Below are positions 35,563 to 45,500 of a stretch of 64,000 nt of DNA, in pieces. The position numbers were made by a program, and so were the translations under genes. Source of the stretch: Kitasatospora sp. MAA19 (lineage in GTDB: Bacteria; Actinomycetota; Actinomycetes; Streptomycetales; Streptomycetaceae). The stretch covers positions 558,001 to 622,000 of the forward strand of contig NZ_JARXYZ010000001.1 in NCBI RefSeq assembly GCF_029894125.1, given 5' to 3'. The notes under the pieces are model-generated. The model searched no databases. It was not told where the DNA came from and saw nothing but the letters and a program-made list of their open reading frames with translations. Position 1 is the stretch's first letter, and every line of letters begins with the position of its first letter.

Positions 35563-37146
35563 GTGCCACGTGGTGACGGAAGACTCAACCACGATCTTCT
35601 TCCCGGTGAGAAAGGCCCCCAGGACGCTTGCGGCGTCTTCGGTGTCTGGGCTCCCGGCGAGGAGGTCGCCAAGCTCACGTTCTTCGGCCTTTACGCCCTG
35701 CAGCACCGCGGTCAGGAATCCGCGGGCATCGCAGTGAGCAACGGCTCCCAGATTCTCGTCTTCAAGGACATGGGGCTCGTCTCCCAGGTCTTCGACGAGG
35801 CCTCGCTGGGGTCGTTGCACGGGCATATCGCCGTCGGACACGCCCGCTACTCGACCACCGGTTCCTCGGTCTGGGAGAACGCCCAGCCGACCTTCCGCGC
35901 GACCGTGCACGGTTCGCTGGCCCTCGGGCACAACGGAAACCTGGTGAACACCGCCGAACTGGCGGCCATGGTCGCCGAACTACCCGGTGAGGAGCACGTC
36001 TCCCGCTCCGGGCGCACCGCCGCGACCAACGACACCGACCTGGTGACGGCGCTGCTCGCCGGCCACCCGGACCTCTCCATCGAGGAGACGGCCAAGGTCG
36101 TGCTGCCCAAGGTCAAGGGCGCCTTCTCGCTCGTCTTCATGGACGAGCACACCCTCTACGCCGCCCGCGACCCGCAGGGCATCCGCCCGCTGGTGCTCGG
36201 TCGGCTGGAGCGCGGCTGGGTGGTCGCCTCCGAGACGGCGGCGCTGGACATCTGCGGCGCCTCCTTCATCCGCGAGGTCGAGCCCGGCGAGCTGATCGCC
36301 ATCGACGAGAACGGCATGCGCAGTTCCCGCTTCGCCGAGGCGAAGCCCAAGGGCTGCGTGTTCGAGTACGTCTACCTGGCCCGCCCCGACACCAGCATCG
36401 CCGGGCGCAACGTGCACCTCTCCCGGGTGGAGATGGGCCGCCGCCTGGCGAAGGAGGCGCCCGTCGAGGCCGACCTGGTGATAGCGACGCCGGAGTCCGG
36501 CACGCCCGCCGCGATCGGCTACGCCGAGGCCAGCGGGATCCCGTACGGCTCCGGCCTGGTGAAGAACGCCTACGTGGGCCGCACCTTCATCCAGCCCAGC
36601 CAGACCATCCGTCAACTCGGCATCCGGCTCAAGCTCAACCCGCTGCGCGAGGTCATCCAGGGCAAGCGGCTGGTCGTGGTCGACGACTCGATCGTCCGCG
36701 GCAACACCCAGCGCGCCCTGGTCAAGATGCTCCGCGAGGCGGGCGCCGCCGAGGTCCACATCCGGATCTCCTCGCCGCCGGTCAAGTGGCCGTGCTTCTT
36801 CGGCATCGACTTCGCCACCCGCGCGGAGCTGATCGCCAACGGCATGACCATCGAGGAGATCGGCCGCACGCTCGGCGCGGACTCCCTCTCGTACATCTCG
36901 ATCGACGGCATGATCGAGGCCACCAAGCAGCCCAAGGACCGGCTCTGCCGGGCCTGCTTCGACGGCGAGTACCCGATGGAGCTGCCGGACCCGGCGCTGC
37001 TCGGCAAGCTCCTGCTGGAGGCCGAGATCAAGGGCGGCCAGCAGCCGCCGGCCGTGCGCGGCAAGCCGACCAGCGGCAGCGACCTGGACGGCGTCCAGTC
37101 GCTGCTCGGCGGGGCGGGCGCGGCCGACGCGCTGCGCCGCCCGTAA
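35563..37146 (+). CDS. purF: Amidophosphoribosyltransferase
   Basis: 527 aa. Commits PRPP and glutamine to purine synthesis. A 22-residue propeptide precedes the nucleophile Cys23 (DACGVFGVWAPG). The glutaminase domain is followed by the PRPP loop VVVDDSIVRGNTQRALV. Cys in KGCVFEYVYL, KWPCFFGID and the RLCRAC pair mark it as the iron-sulfur-containing, propeptide-processed type. GTG start at 35563. Followed by purM after a hairpin. Confidence 0.97.
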   Translation: MPRGDGRLNHDLLPGEKGPQDACGVFGVWAPGEEVAKLTFFGLYALQHRGQESAGIAVSNGSQILVFKDMGLVSQVFDEASLGSLHGHIAVGHARYSTTGSSVWENAQPTFRATVHGSLALGHNGNLVNTAELAAMVAELPGEEHVSRSGRTAATNDTDLVTALLAGHPDLSIEETAKVVLPKVKGAFSLVFMDEHTLYAARDPQGIRPLVLGRLERGWVVASETAALDICGASFIREVEPGELIAIDENGMRSSRFAEAKPKGCVFEYVYLARPDTSIAGRNVHLSRVEMGRRLAKEAPVEADLVIATPESGTPAAIGYAEASGIPYGSGLVKNAYVGRTFIQPSQTIRQLGIRLKLNPLREVIQGKRLVVVDDSIVRGNTQRALVKMLREAGAAEVHIRISSPPVKWPCFFGIDFATRAELIANGMTIEEIGRTLGADSLSYISIDGMIEATKQPKDRLCRACFDGEYPMELPDPALLGKLLLEAEIKGGQQPPAVRGKPTSGSDLDGVQSLLGGAGAADALRRP

Positions 37147-37154
37147 AGAACCCA

Positions 37155-37185
37155 CGGTGGGGTCCCGCGAACCGGGACCCCACCG
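37155..37185. terminator. Hairpin between purF and purM
   Basis: CGGTGGGGTCCCG and its exact complement with a 5-base loop, 8 bp after purF stop and 38 bp before purM. No T-tract follows, so it may partly terminate or stabilise the purF transcript rather than separate the genes fully. Confidence 0.75.
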
Positions 37186-37222
37186 CTGTTCCGACCCCCA
37201 CCACAGACCCGAAAGGGCCGCA

Positions 37223-38311
37223 GTGACCAGCAGCAACCAGAACGGCGCCACCTACGCCGCCGCCGGCGTCGACATCGAGGCGGGCGACCGCGCCGTCGAG
37301 CTCATGAAGCAGTGGGTGAAGAAGGCCAACCGCCCCGAGGTGGTCGGCGGTCTCGGCGGCTTCGCCGGCCTCTTCGACGCGTCCGCCTTCAAGCGTTACG
37401 AGCGGCCGCTGCTGGCCTCGGCCACCGACGGCGTGGGGACCAAGGTGGCCATCGCGGCCGCCATGGACAAGCACGACACCATCGGCCACGACCTGGTCGG
37501 CATGGTCGTCGACGACCTGGTGGTGTGCGGCGCCGAGCCGCTGTTCATGACCGACTACATCTGCGTCGGCAAGGTCGTGCCGGAGCGGGTCGCCGCGATC
37601 GTCAAGGGCATCGCCGAGGGCTGCGCCCTGGCCGGCTGCGCCCTGGTCGGCGGCGAGACCGCCGAGCACCCGGGCCTGCTCGGCCCGGACGAGTACGACG
37701 TCGCGGGCGCCGGCACCGGCGTGGTCGAGGCCGACGCGCTGCTCGGTGCGGACCGCGTGCGGGCCGGCGACGTGGTGATCGCGATGGCCGCCTCCGGCCT
37801 GCACTCCAACGGCTACTCGCTGGTCCGCCACGTGCTGCTGAACGAGGCCGGCTGGAAGCTGGACCGCAAGGTCGAGGAGTTCGGCCGCACCCTCGGCGAG
37901 GAGCTGCTGGAGCCGACCCGGATCTACTCGCTGGACTGCCTGGCGCTCACCCGCGCCACCGAGATCCACGCCTTCTCGCACGTCACCGGCGGCGGCCTGG
38001 CGGCCAACCTGGCCCGGGTCGTCCCGGACGGCCTGCACGCCCGCCTGGACCGCGGCACCTGGACCCCGCTGCCGGTCTTCCAGACCGTCGCCGAGGTCGG
38101 CAAGGTGGCCACCCTGGAGATCGAGAAGACGCTCAACATGGGCGTCGGCATGGTCGCGGTCGTCCCGCCGTCCTCGGTGGACGTCGTGCTGGCGATCCTG
38201 GAGGACCGCGGCGTCGAGTCCTGGCTGCTCGGCGACATCGTCGAGCGCACCGACGGGCACGAGGGCGGCGCGGCGCTCTACAACGCCTACGAGGGCTTCA
38301 CGGCGGGCTGA
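37223..38311 (+). CDS. purM: Phosphoribosylformylglycinamidine cyclo-ligase (AIR synthetase)
   Basis: 362 aa. ATP-dependent ring closure in purine synthesis. Seen: ATYAAAGVDIEAGDRAVELM, GGFAGLFD, LLASATDGVGTKVAIA, ALVGGETAEHPGLL, AASGLHSNGYSLVR and HVTGGGLAANLARVVP. GTG start at 37223 preceded by GAAAGGG. Forms a purine pair with purF. Confidence 0.97.
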   Translation: MTSSNQNGATYAAAGVDIEAGDRAVELMKQWVKKANRPEVVGGLGGFAGLFDASAFKRYERPLLASATDGVGTKVAIAAAMDKHDTIGHDLVGMVVDDLVVCGAEPLFMTDYICVGKVVPERVAAIVKGIAEGCALAGCALVGGETAEHPGLLGPDEYDVAGAGTGVVEADALLGADRVRAGDVVIAMAASGLHSNGYSLVRHVLLNEAGWKLDRKVEEFGRTLGEELLEPTRIYSLDCLALTRATEIHAFSHVTGGGLAANLARVVPDGLHARLDRGTWTPLPVFQTVAEVGKVATLEIEKTLNMGVGMVAVVPPSSVDVVLAILEDRGVESWLLGDIVERTDGHEGGAALYNAYEGFTAG

Positions 38312-38330
38312 GTCCGGCCCGACACGGACG

Positions 38331-38364
38331 AGAGGGCCCCTCCGGCGCACCGGAGGGGCCCTCT
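38331..38364. terminator. Bidirectional terminator between purM and DUF3073 gene
   Basis: AGAGGGCCCCTCCGG and its exact complement around CGCA: a 15-bp stem between convergent genes. Confidence 0.93.
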
Positions 38365-38460
38365 TCGTCGTTCCACCGTCCGCGGGCGGCACCGGTCCGC
38401 GGGAACGCCGAAGACCGGCCCGGCGCCCTGGGCGCCCGGACCGGCCGGCAGAACTGCTGA

Positions 38461-38718
38461 CTACGAGCGGCGGGAGGCCTGCGACGGCCCGGTGCCCGGC
38501 TCGGTGTCGTCCTCGTCGTCGAGGTCGGCGTAGCGGGCGGCGTACTCCGCGTACGGGTCGTCGTCCTCCTCCTCCTCGATCGGCTCGGGGTCGATCGAAG
38601 CGGTGGACGGCGATACGCCCAGCTCGTTGGACAGACGGTTAGCGTCAAACCCGCCGCTGTTGTACTTCAGCTCGCGGGCGACCTTCGTCTGCTTGGCCTT
38701 GGCCCGGCCGCGCCCCAT
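38461..38718 (-). CDS. DUF3073 protein
   Basis: 85 aa. Basic N terminus MGRGRAKAKQTKVARELKYN followed by an acidic C-terminal half (IDPEPIEEEEDDDPYAEYAARY). DUF3073 is confined to actinobacteria and regularly neighbours purM in Streptomyces. Function unknown; the basic part suggests nucleic acid or ribosome contact. Confidence 0.92.
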   Translation of the reverse strand: MGRGRAKAKQTKVARELKYNSGGFDANRLSNELGVSPSTASIDPEPIEEEEDDDPYAEYAARYADLDDEDDTEPGTGPSQASRRS

Positions 38719-39041
38719 GGGTCGACCCCCTCAACGATGGGGCTCACGGCCCCGAGTCTGACACGTGTTCATGATCAGGACCGGCCTGCCCGAATGGGAG
38801 GACCGTCCCTTGGAGCATTAACGGTACCTGTTTCCGCCGCTGGACGGTACGTCGTCGGTGTGACGTGGCGCGCACCGACTGCACCCGAGACCAGGTCTTC
38901 CCAGGTCAGGGGAGGTTTTGCGGCAGTTTGCGCGCTGTCCGGAGGTGTCTGAGGTCCGTCGTTCCAGGACCGATTATCCCCCCAAGGGGGACCTCGGATC
39001 ACCCGATCGGGCGCAGAAGTGAGAATCCGGTTCCACATCGT
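38719..39041. other. Intergenic region, DUF3073 promoter side
   Basis: No gene supported. It contains the DUF3073 promoter area and an inverted repeat CCCCCCAAGGGGG near 38980, plus a direct repeat of CCAGGTCTTCCCAGGTC type near 38895. Confidence 0.5.
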
Positions 39042-39083
39042 GATGCGCGGGGGACGGAGGGGTTCACCCGTCCCCCGCGCATC
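39042..39083. terminator. Hairpin terminator after vdh
   Basis: GATGCGCGGGGGACGG and its exact complement (16 bp) around a 10-base loop, 22 bp beyond the vdh stop. Confidence 0.93.
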
Positions 39084-39104
39084 GGGGCTCCGCGGGGCGC
39101 CGGA

Positions 39105-40262
39105 TCAGGCGCGGCGGGCACCCGGCAGCAGGACCGTGCGCAGCGCGCTGATCTCGCGCATCCGCTTCTCGGCCAGGCGGTCGGCGGCGACCGCCGGCGG
39201 GACGCCGTCGGAGGCGGCCCGGGTGAAGATCTCCAGGGTGGTGTCGAAGATCCTGGTGGCCTTGTTCTTGGCCCGCTCGAAGTTGAAGCCCTCGATCTCG
39301 TCGGCGACCTGGATCACGCCGCCGGAGTTCACCAGGTAGTCCGGCGCGTAGAGGATGCCGCGGTCGGCGAGGTCCTTCTCGACGCCCGGGTGGGCCAGCT
39401 GGTTGTTGGCCGCGCCGCAGACGATCGCGGTGCCGAGCTCGCCGAGCGCGGCCACCGTGGCGTCGGTCAGCGCGCCGCCCAGGGCGCAGGGGGCGTAGAC
39501 GTCCAGCCGGGCCTGGAGCAGGGCGGCGGTGTCGGCGACGACCTCCACCTCCGGGTGGGCCGCGCGGACGCGGTTGACGGCGGCCTCGGAGACGTCGGTG
39601 ATGACGACGCTGGCGCCGTCCGCGACGAGGTGGCCGACCAGGTAGTGGCCGACCTTGCCGACGCCCGCGACGCCGACCCGCTTGCCGCGCAGGGTCGGCT
39701 GGCCCCAGCGGGCCTGGGCGGTGGCGCGCATGCCCTGGAAGACGCCGAAGGCCGTCAGGATGGAGGAGTCGCCGGCGCCGCCGTGCTCGGGCGAGCGGCC
39801 GGTCACGAACTCGGTCTCGCGCGCGATGACGTCCATGTCCTGCACGTAGGTGCCCACGTCGCAGGCGGTGATGTAGCGGCCGCGCAGGGACTCCACGAAG
39901 CGCCCGTAGGCCCGGAGCATGGCCTCGTTCTTGTCCTTGTTCGGGTCGCCGATGATGACGGCCTTGCCGCCGCCGAGGTCGAGCCCGGCCAGCGCGTTCT
40001 TGTAGGACATGCCGCGGGACAGGTTGAGCGCGTCCTCCAGGGCCGCCTCCTCGGAGGCGTACGGGAAGAAGCGGGTGCCGCCGAGGGCCGGGCCCAGCGC
40101 GGTGGAGTGGATGGCGATGATCGCCTTGAGTCCGGAGCTGCGGTCGTGGCAGAGGACGACCTGCTCGTGGCCGTCGCCGGGGGCGCCGTCCTGCTCGGTA
40201 CGGAAGATCCTGCTGAGCACTCCGGGTGCGGGGTGCGTGGCGGATGTCTGTACGTCGGTCAC
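39105..40262 (-). CDS. vdh: Valine (branched-chain amino acid) dehydrogenase
   Basis: 385 aa Glu/Leu/Val dehydrogenase. NAD-dependent oxidative deamination of valine, feeding acyl-CoA precursors. Catalytic Lys in [20 protein letters not shown], substrate loop [13 protein letters not shown], and the NAD fold [20 protein letters not shown] at 40262 follows GGAG by 8 nt and gives the VTDVQ start usual in Streptomyces. Neighbour of bldC as in other Streptomyces. Confidence 0.94.
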   Translation of the reverse strand: MTDVQTSATHPAPGVLSRIFRTEQDGAPGDGHEQVVLCHDRSSGLKAIIAIHSTALGPALGGTRFFPYASEEAALEDALNLSRGMSYKNALAGLDLGGGKAVIIGDPNKDKNEAMLRAYGRFVESLRGRYITACDVGTYVQDMDVIARETEFVTGRSPEHGGAGDSSILTAFGVFQGMRATAQARWGQPTLRGKRVGVAGVGKVGHYLVGHLVADGASVVITDVSEAAVNRVRAAHPEVEVVADTAALLQARLDVYAPCALGGALTDATVAALGELGTAIVCGAANNQLAHPGVEKDLADRGILYAPDYLVNSGGVIQVADEIEGFNFERAKNKATRIFDTTLEIFTRAASDGVPPAVAADRLAEKRMREISALRTVLLPGARRA

Positions 40263-40460
40263 TGTGGTGACTCCAGTATCGAAGGCCCGCCTGCTGTGGT
40301 GCGGGCGCCTAAGGCGAAGCGTAGCCGTGGGACCGCCGCCGGTCCGCCCTCTTGTCCGAGCTCGTACCGGCCGTCCGGGGAGTGAGACGGAGGGGGTGCG
40401 CGGTGCGGGCGCGAACGGTTCGGGGGCGCGCCCTCCCCGGGTCGGGCGGCGCGTGCGACG

Positions 40461-41357
40461 ATGCAGGACGTGACCGTCGTACGCACCTCGGTACTGCCGC
40501 CCTACGCCGCCCACCTGCGGGTCTACGAGCCGCTGGCCGCCTACCCGGAGCCGGAGCGGGCGCGCTGGCAGGCCTACGCGGCGGAGCACGGGCCGGACGC
40601 CGTCGAGGCGGCGCAGCCGGTGGCGTCGGCCGTCCTGGAGGAGCAGCGGGAGGCACTGGCGGAGCTGGCCGCCCGGACGCCCCGGGCGCTGCCCGAGCGG
40701 GAGAGCGAGCGGGCCTACGTACGGGTGCTCGACGGCGTGCTGTACGTCTGCCCGTGGGCGACCAGGCTGCGCAGCTGGCAGGCGCTGGAGGAGTTGCGGG
40801 CGGCGGCGCCGGTGGCGCTGCTGGACACCGCGGTGCCGCCGGTGGCCCGGGCGGCCGCCGAGGCGGACCGGGAGCGCTGGCGGGCCGGGCACCCGGACGC
40901 CCGGCCGTGGATCCTGACCAGCCGGTGGGAGGTGCCGGTGCGCTGGTTCCTGCCGTTCGGGGACGAGGACCGCTGCTTCGTGCCGGCGGGGGAGCCGGGC
41001 AAGCCGGGGCGGGCGGCGGCGCTGTTCTACCTGGTGCCGATGGCGCAGGCGCGGCGCCGGGTGGCGCGGGCCTTCCGGGCGCTGCGTGAGGAGGTGCCGG
41101 ACGGGGAACTGGTCCGGGGGGCGGAGCGGATCGGGCGGTGGCTGGAGGAGTTCCATCCGCGCTCGCTGGTGGAGCTGGACTACGGGGGGCTGGTGCATCT
41201 GCTGGGGCCGGAGCGGTTGTTGGCGGACCGTTCGGCGGGGGAGCTGGAGGAGGGGCTGCGCGCGCTGCGGGCGGGGGACACCGCGGAGGCGCTGCGCGTG
41301 TACGGGGAACTGACGGTGCGGTGGCGGCGGGTGCTGGCGCTGAGGTACGCGAACTGA
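40461..41357 (+). CDS. Conserved hypothetical protein upstream of bldC
   Basis: 298 aa, Glu/Arg/Ala-rich, no signal peptide or membrane helix. Contains [44 protein letters not shown] and [22 protein letters not shown] stretches, and a C-terminal [22 protein letters not shown]. It occupies the vdh-bldC gap in Streptomyces generally. Function unknown. Confidence 0.78.
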   Translation: MQDVTVVRTSVLPPYAAHLRVYEPLAAYPEPERARWQAYAAEHGPDAVEAAQPVASAVLEEQREALAELAARTPRALPERESERAYVRVLDGVLYVCPWATRLRSWQALEELRAAAPVALLDTAVPPVARAAAEADRERWRAGHPDARPWILTSRWEVPVRWFLPFGDEDRCFVPAGEPGKPGRAAALFYLVPMAQARRRVARAFRALREEVPDGELVRGAERIGRWLEEFHPRSLVELDYGGLVHLLGPERLLADRSAGELEEGLRALRAGDTAEALRVYGELTVRWRRVLALRYAN

Positions 41358-41842
41358 TGTCCGACGGCCCGTGTATGACTGGAAGAGTCCTACGGCCCGA
41401 GCGGGATGACCAAGGTCCCGGTTCGGGTCAATAGCTGTCGAACGTGACACTACTCACCGTTGACGCGAACTTACCCCTATGTGCAAAAATGGGACAACCA
41501 GCCCAACTTCACGTGAGCGTGCCCACTTTTGGGTGGTTCTGGAGTCGATGCGCGCTTTGTGGGGAAATGGAGGGTCTGGTCCCTTCGTAACCGGGCGTCA
41601 CGGCCGCGTGACTGCCCGTTATGGGGTGGTCCATTGCCATCCGTCGGTCTTGAACCCGTGAGGGGTCAATTTTGGCGGTTTGGTCGATAGGGCTGGACGG
41701 ATGGTGTAGTTGTAGACACCAGGACAAGCCGTTCGTCCTATAACCGACTCGGCCCGTCTATGCCATTTCGGGCATCGCGGGCCAAGGTGCAGAATTTGAA
41801 GGATAGAACCGCCCTGGTTCGGTTCTCCCGAGGAGGCCGCTC
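41358..41842 (+). promoter_or_regulatory. Long leader/promoter region of bldC
   Basis: 485 bp with no gene, lower GC than its surroundings. It holds a perfect hairpin GTCACG-GCCG-CGTGAC (41597-41612), a GAACC-GCCCT-GGTTC hairpin (about 41808-41822) just before the bldC ribosome binding site, and AT-rich stretches around 41660-41780. Such length suggests multiple promoters or a structured leader. Confidence 0.55.
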
Positions 41843-42049
41843 ATGACCGCTCGTACCCCTGATGCTGAGCCCCTGCTGACGCCGGCAGAGGTTGCCACCA
41901 TGTTCCGCGTGGACCCGAAGACGGTTACCCGCTGGGCCAAGGCGGGCAAGCTGACGTCCATTCGCACGCTCGGCGGTCACCGCCGTTACCGCGAGGCGGA
42001 GGTGCGCGCTCTGCTGGCCGGGATTCCCGCTCAGCGCACTGAGGCCTGA
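41843..42049 (+). CDS. bldC: Developmental regulator BldC
   Basis: 68-aa MerR-like winged-helix protein (LLTPAEVATMFRVDPKTVTRWAKAGKL, TLGGHRRYREAEVRALL). BldC holds back sporulation and keeps cells in vegetative growth, binding head-to-tail on repeated DNA sites. Length matches the known protein. GAGGAGG precedes the ATG. Confidence 0.97.
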   Translation: MTARTPDAEPLLTPAEVATMFRVDPKTVTRWAKAGKLTSIRTLGGHRRYREAEVRALLAGIPAQRTEA

Positions 42050-42066
42050 TGGGCCAAAGGCTCTTT

Positions 42067-42114
42067 AAAGGGGCCGCTTACCGGACTCCGCCGGGTCCGG
42101 TAAGCGGCCCCTTT
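42067..42114. terminator. Terminator after bldC
   Basis: AAAGGGGCCGCTTACCGGA and its exact complement (19 bp) around a 10-base loop, 17 bp after the bldC stop, ending with TTTG. Confidence 0.95.
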
Positions 42115-42351
42115 GCCATGCCCGCCGGCACCCGGGGGAACGTACGGAATGTTGAACTCCGGATAACGATTTGATGCGCAGGTGGCGGGGGGGATTTACA
42201 GTTAATAGCTGTACAATTTTACATATTAAATTAGTGAGGTCCTGGTGAGGGTGGTGCAGGGGGGTTCTCAGGAAAAGACAAGTGACGACCGTCACACCGC
42301 CTGTCACTTGTGGTCTAGACCTAGTCCGGGATAGAAGCCGGACGGTCAAAA
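42115..42351. other. AT-rich non-coding island between bldC and tRNA-Asp
   Basis: 237 bp without a gene. Bases 42194-42233 (starting ATTTACAGTTAATAGC and ending ATTAAATTA) are about 82 percent AT, extreme for this DNA. Downstream an inverted repeat ACAAGTGAC (42278-42286) / GTCACTTGT (42303-42311) and the palindromic GTCTAGAC follow. No protein frame; could be a nucleoid-protein site, an attachment remnant or a small RNA. Confidence 0.6.
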
Positions 42352-42389
42352 GCGAGAGGCCCGGAACCTGACGGTTCCGGGCCTCTCGC
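42352..42389 (-). terminator. Terminator after tRNA-Asp
   Basis: GCGAGAGGCCCGGAACC and its exact complement (17 bp) with a TGAC loop, 8 bp past the 3' end of the tRNA. Confidence 0.93.
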
Positions 42390-42396
42390 ACTGCGG

Positions 42397-42470
42397 CGAT
42401 CCCGACGGGACTTGAACCCGCGACCTCCACCTTGACAGGGTGGCGAGCTAACCAACTGCTCCACGGGACC
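42397..42470 (-). tRNA. tRNA-Asp (GTC)
   Basis: Cloverleaf with acceptor GGTCCCG/CGGGATC (one G-U pair), anticodon stem CCACC/GGTGG with loop CTGTCAA giving anticodon GTC, and T arm GCGGGTTCAAGTCCCGT. Discriminator G; CCA is not encoded. Identical in sequence to the copy at 50551-50624. Confidence 0.96.
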
Positions 42471-42534
42471 AGAATTTTCTGATCTCGTTCACTCGCTTGC
42501 CGCGCTGCGAACAAGACAGATCGTAGCCCATGGT

Positions 42535-42567
42535 GGGCCCCCAGGTCGAACTGGCACCTGAGGGCCC
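42535..42567 (-). terminator. Hairpin after hrpA
   Basis: GGGCCCCCAGGT and ACCTGAGGGCCC pair over 12 bp with one mismatch, 20 bp beyond the hrpA stop. Confidence 0.75.
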
Positions 42568-42587
42568 CCGAGGAGGCCGCGCCCAGC

Positions 42588-45500
42588 TCAGAGCGTGGCC
42601 CTGGCCGCCTCCATCGCCTTGGTGATCCGCTTCTCCGAGACCGGGCTCGGCGTGCCCAGTGACTGGGCGAAGAAACTGACCCGCAGCTCCTCGATCATCC
42701 AGCGGATCGCCCGCACCTCCGCGGACGGCTGCCGCCCGGCCGGCACCGCCGCCAGCAGCTCCCCGTACTCCTGCTGCACCTGTTGGACCTTCAGCAGCTG
42801 CTGGGCGTCCCGCTGCGGGTGGTTGGGCAACGCCTCCAGCCGGCGGTCCACCGCCAGCAGGTAGCGCTTGAGGTCCGGCAGCCGCTGCCAGCCGGTGTCC
42901 GTGACGAAGCCCGGGTGCACCAGCGAGGCCAGGTGCAGCCGGATGTCGTTCACCGCGTTCAGCAGCACCGGGCTGCTCACCGACTTCAGCCGGGTCGAGG
43001 CCTTGTGGAAGGCGATCAGCGCGGTGGCCGTCTTCAGTGTGGTGTCCGCGGACAGGTCGTACAGGTCCGCCCGCACCTTGTCGTGGAGCTTGCCGAAGGC
43101 CGCCTCGTCCCAGGCCGGGCCGCCGGCCAGGGTCATCAGCCGGTCCGTCGCGCAGGCCACCACGTCCTCGAACAGGGCGTTGATCGAGCCGTGCGGGTTG
43201 TACGACAGCGCCAGTTTCGCCTGGTTGCCCAGTCGGCCCTGGATCGACTTGGCCGGGGAGGTGGTGGCCAGCATCAGCAGCCGCCGGGTGCCCTCCCACA
43301 TCGCCTGCGTCTGCGCCTGCGGGGTGTCGAACAGCTTGACGCCGACGGCCTCCCGCTCGTCCACCAGGGCCGGGTAGGCGCGCAGCGAGTGGCCGCGGGA
43401 GCGCTGCTCGAAGGTGCGCTGGAGCACGGGCAGGCCGCTCGGCCAGGCGGTCAGCCCGCCCTGCTCGATGCCCTGGCCGGAGGCCGCCGAGGACAGCGTC
43501 TCCTTGAGCTTCGGCTTGAGCCGCAGCCGCAGTTCCTCCAGGTCCTTGGACTCGGCGAGCTTCTTCTTGCCGTCCACCACCCGGAAGGTCACCTTGAGGT
43601 GGTCCGGCACCCGCTCGTCGTCCCAGGCCTCCGGCGGGACGGTGATCGCCGTCAGCCGCTTGAGGGTGTGTTCCAGGGTCGGCAGCAGCGGTTCCTGGCG
43701 GTCCTTCACCTGGCGCAGTGCGGCCTTGGCGAAGTCCGGGGCCGGGACGAAGTTGCGCCGGATCGCCTTGGGCAGCGACTTGATGTAGGCGGTGACCAGC
43801 TCCTCGCGCAGGCCCGGGATCTGCCAGTCGAAGCCCTCCGCGGTGACCTGGTTGAGCACCGGCAGCGGGATGTGGACGGTGACGCCGTCCGCGTCGCTGC
43901 CCGGTTCGAACTGGTAGGTCAGCCGGAAGCGGAGCTTGCCCTGCTGCCAGTGGTCCGGGTAGTCCGCCTCGGTGACGCCGTCCGCCGAGTCGTTGATCAG
44001 CATCGACTTCTCGAAGTTGAGCAGGTCCGGCTGCTCGTGCCGGGCCTGCTTCCACCAGGAGTCGAAGTGCCGGGTGGAGACGATCTCCTCCGGCAGCCGG
44101 CTGTCGTAGAAGTCGAACAGGGTCTGGTCGTCGACCAGGATGTCCCGGCGGCGGGCCCGGTTCTCCAGCTCCTCGACCTCGCCGAGCAGCTTGCGGTTCT
44201 CGGCGAAGAACCGGTGGTGGGTCTCCCAGTCGCCCTCGACCAGCGCGTTGCGGATGAACAGCTCGCGGCAGAGCTCCGGGTCGATCCGGCCGTAGTTGAC
44301 CTTGCGCTGGGCGACGATCGGCATCCCGTAGAGGGTCACCCGCTCGTACGCGAGGACGGCGCCGGCCTTCTTCTCCCAGTGCGGCTCGCTGTAGCCGCGC
44401 TTGATCAGGTGGCCGGCCAGCGGCTCCACCCACTCCGGCTCGATCTTCGCGTTGATCCGCGCCCACAGCCGGGACGTCTCGACCAGCTCGGCCGACATCA
44501 CCCAGCGCGGCGGCTTCTTGAACAGGCCGGAGCCCGGGAAGACCGCGAACCGGGCCCCGCGCGCGCCGCCGTACTCGCGCTTCTCCACGTCGAACAGGCC
44601 GATGTGGGAGAGCAGGCCGGCCAGCAGCGACTGGTGGATCCGGTCGGCGTCCGGCTCGGCGTCCTCGCGCGGCTCCTCGATGGTGACGCCCAACTGCTTG
44701 GCGACCGTGCGCAGCTGGGTGTAGACGTCCTGCCACTCCCGTATCCGCAGGTAGTTCAGGAACTCCGCCTTGCACATCCGGCGGAAGGCCGAGGAGGAGA
44801 GCTCCTTCTGCTGCTCCCGGACGTAGCGCCACATCGCCAGGTAGGCGAGGAAGTCGGAGCTCTCCGAGGTGAACCGGCGGTGCCGCTCGTCGGCGGCCTG
44901 GCGCTTCTCGGCGGGGCGCTCGCGCGGGTCCTGGATGGAGAGCGCGGCGGCGATCACCATCACGTCGCGCACGCAGCCGTTCCGGTCGGCCTCCAGCACC
45001 ATCCGTGCCATCCGCGGGTCCACCGGGAGCTGGGCCAGTTGGCGGCCGAGCGGGGTGAGGCGCTTGCGCGGGTCCTTCTCGTCCGGGTTCAGCGCACCCA
45101 GTTCGTGCAGCAGGTGCACGCCGTCCTTGATGTTGCGCGAGTCCGGCGGGTCCAGGAACGGGAAGGCGGCGATGTCGCCGAGGCCGGCCGCCGTCATCTG
45201 CAGGATCACCGAGGCCAGGTTGGTGCGCAGGATCTCGGCGTCGGTGAACTCGGGGCGGGCGAGGAAGTCCTCCTCCGAGTACAGCCGGATGCAGATGCCG
45301 TCCGAGGTGCGGCCGCAGCGGCCCTTGCGCTGGTTGGCGCTGGCCTGGCTGATCGCCTCGATCGGCAGCCGCTGCACCTTGGTGCGGTGGCTGTAGCGGG
45401 AGATCCGGGCGGTGCCCGGGTCGATCACGTACTTGATGCCGGGGACGGTGAGGCTGGTCTCGGCGACGTTGGTGGCGAGGACGATCCGGCGGCTGCCGGA

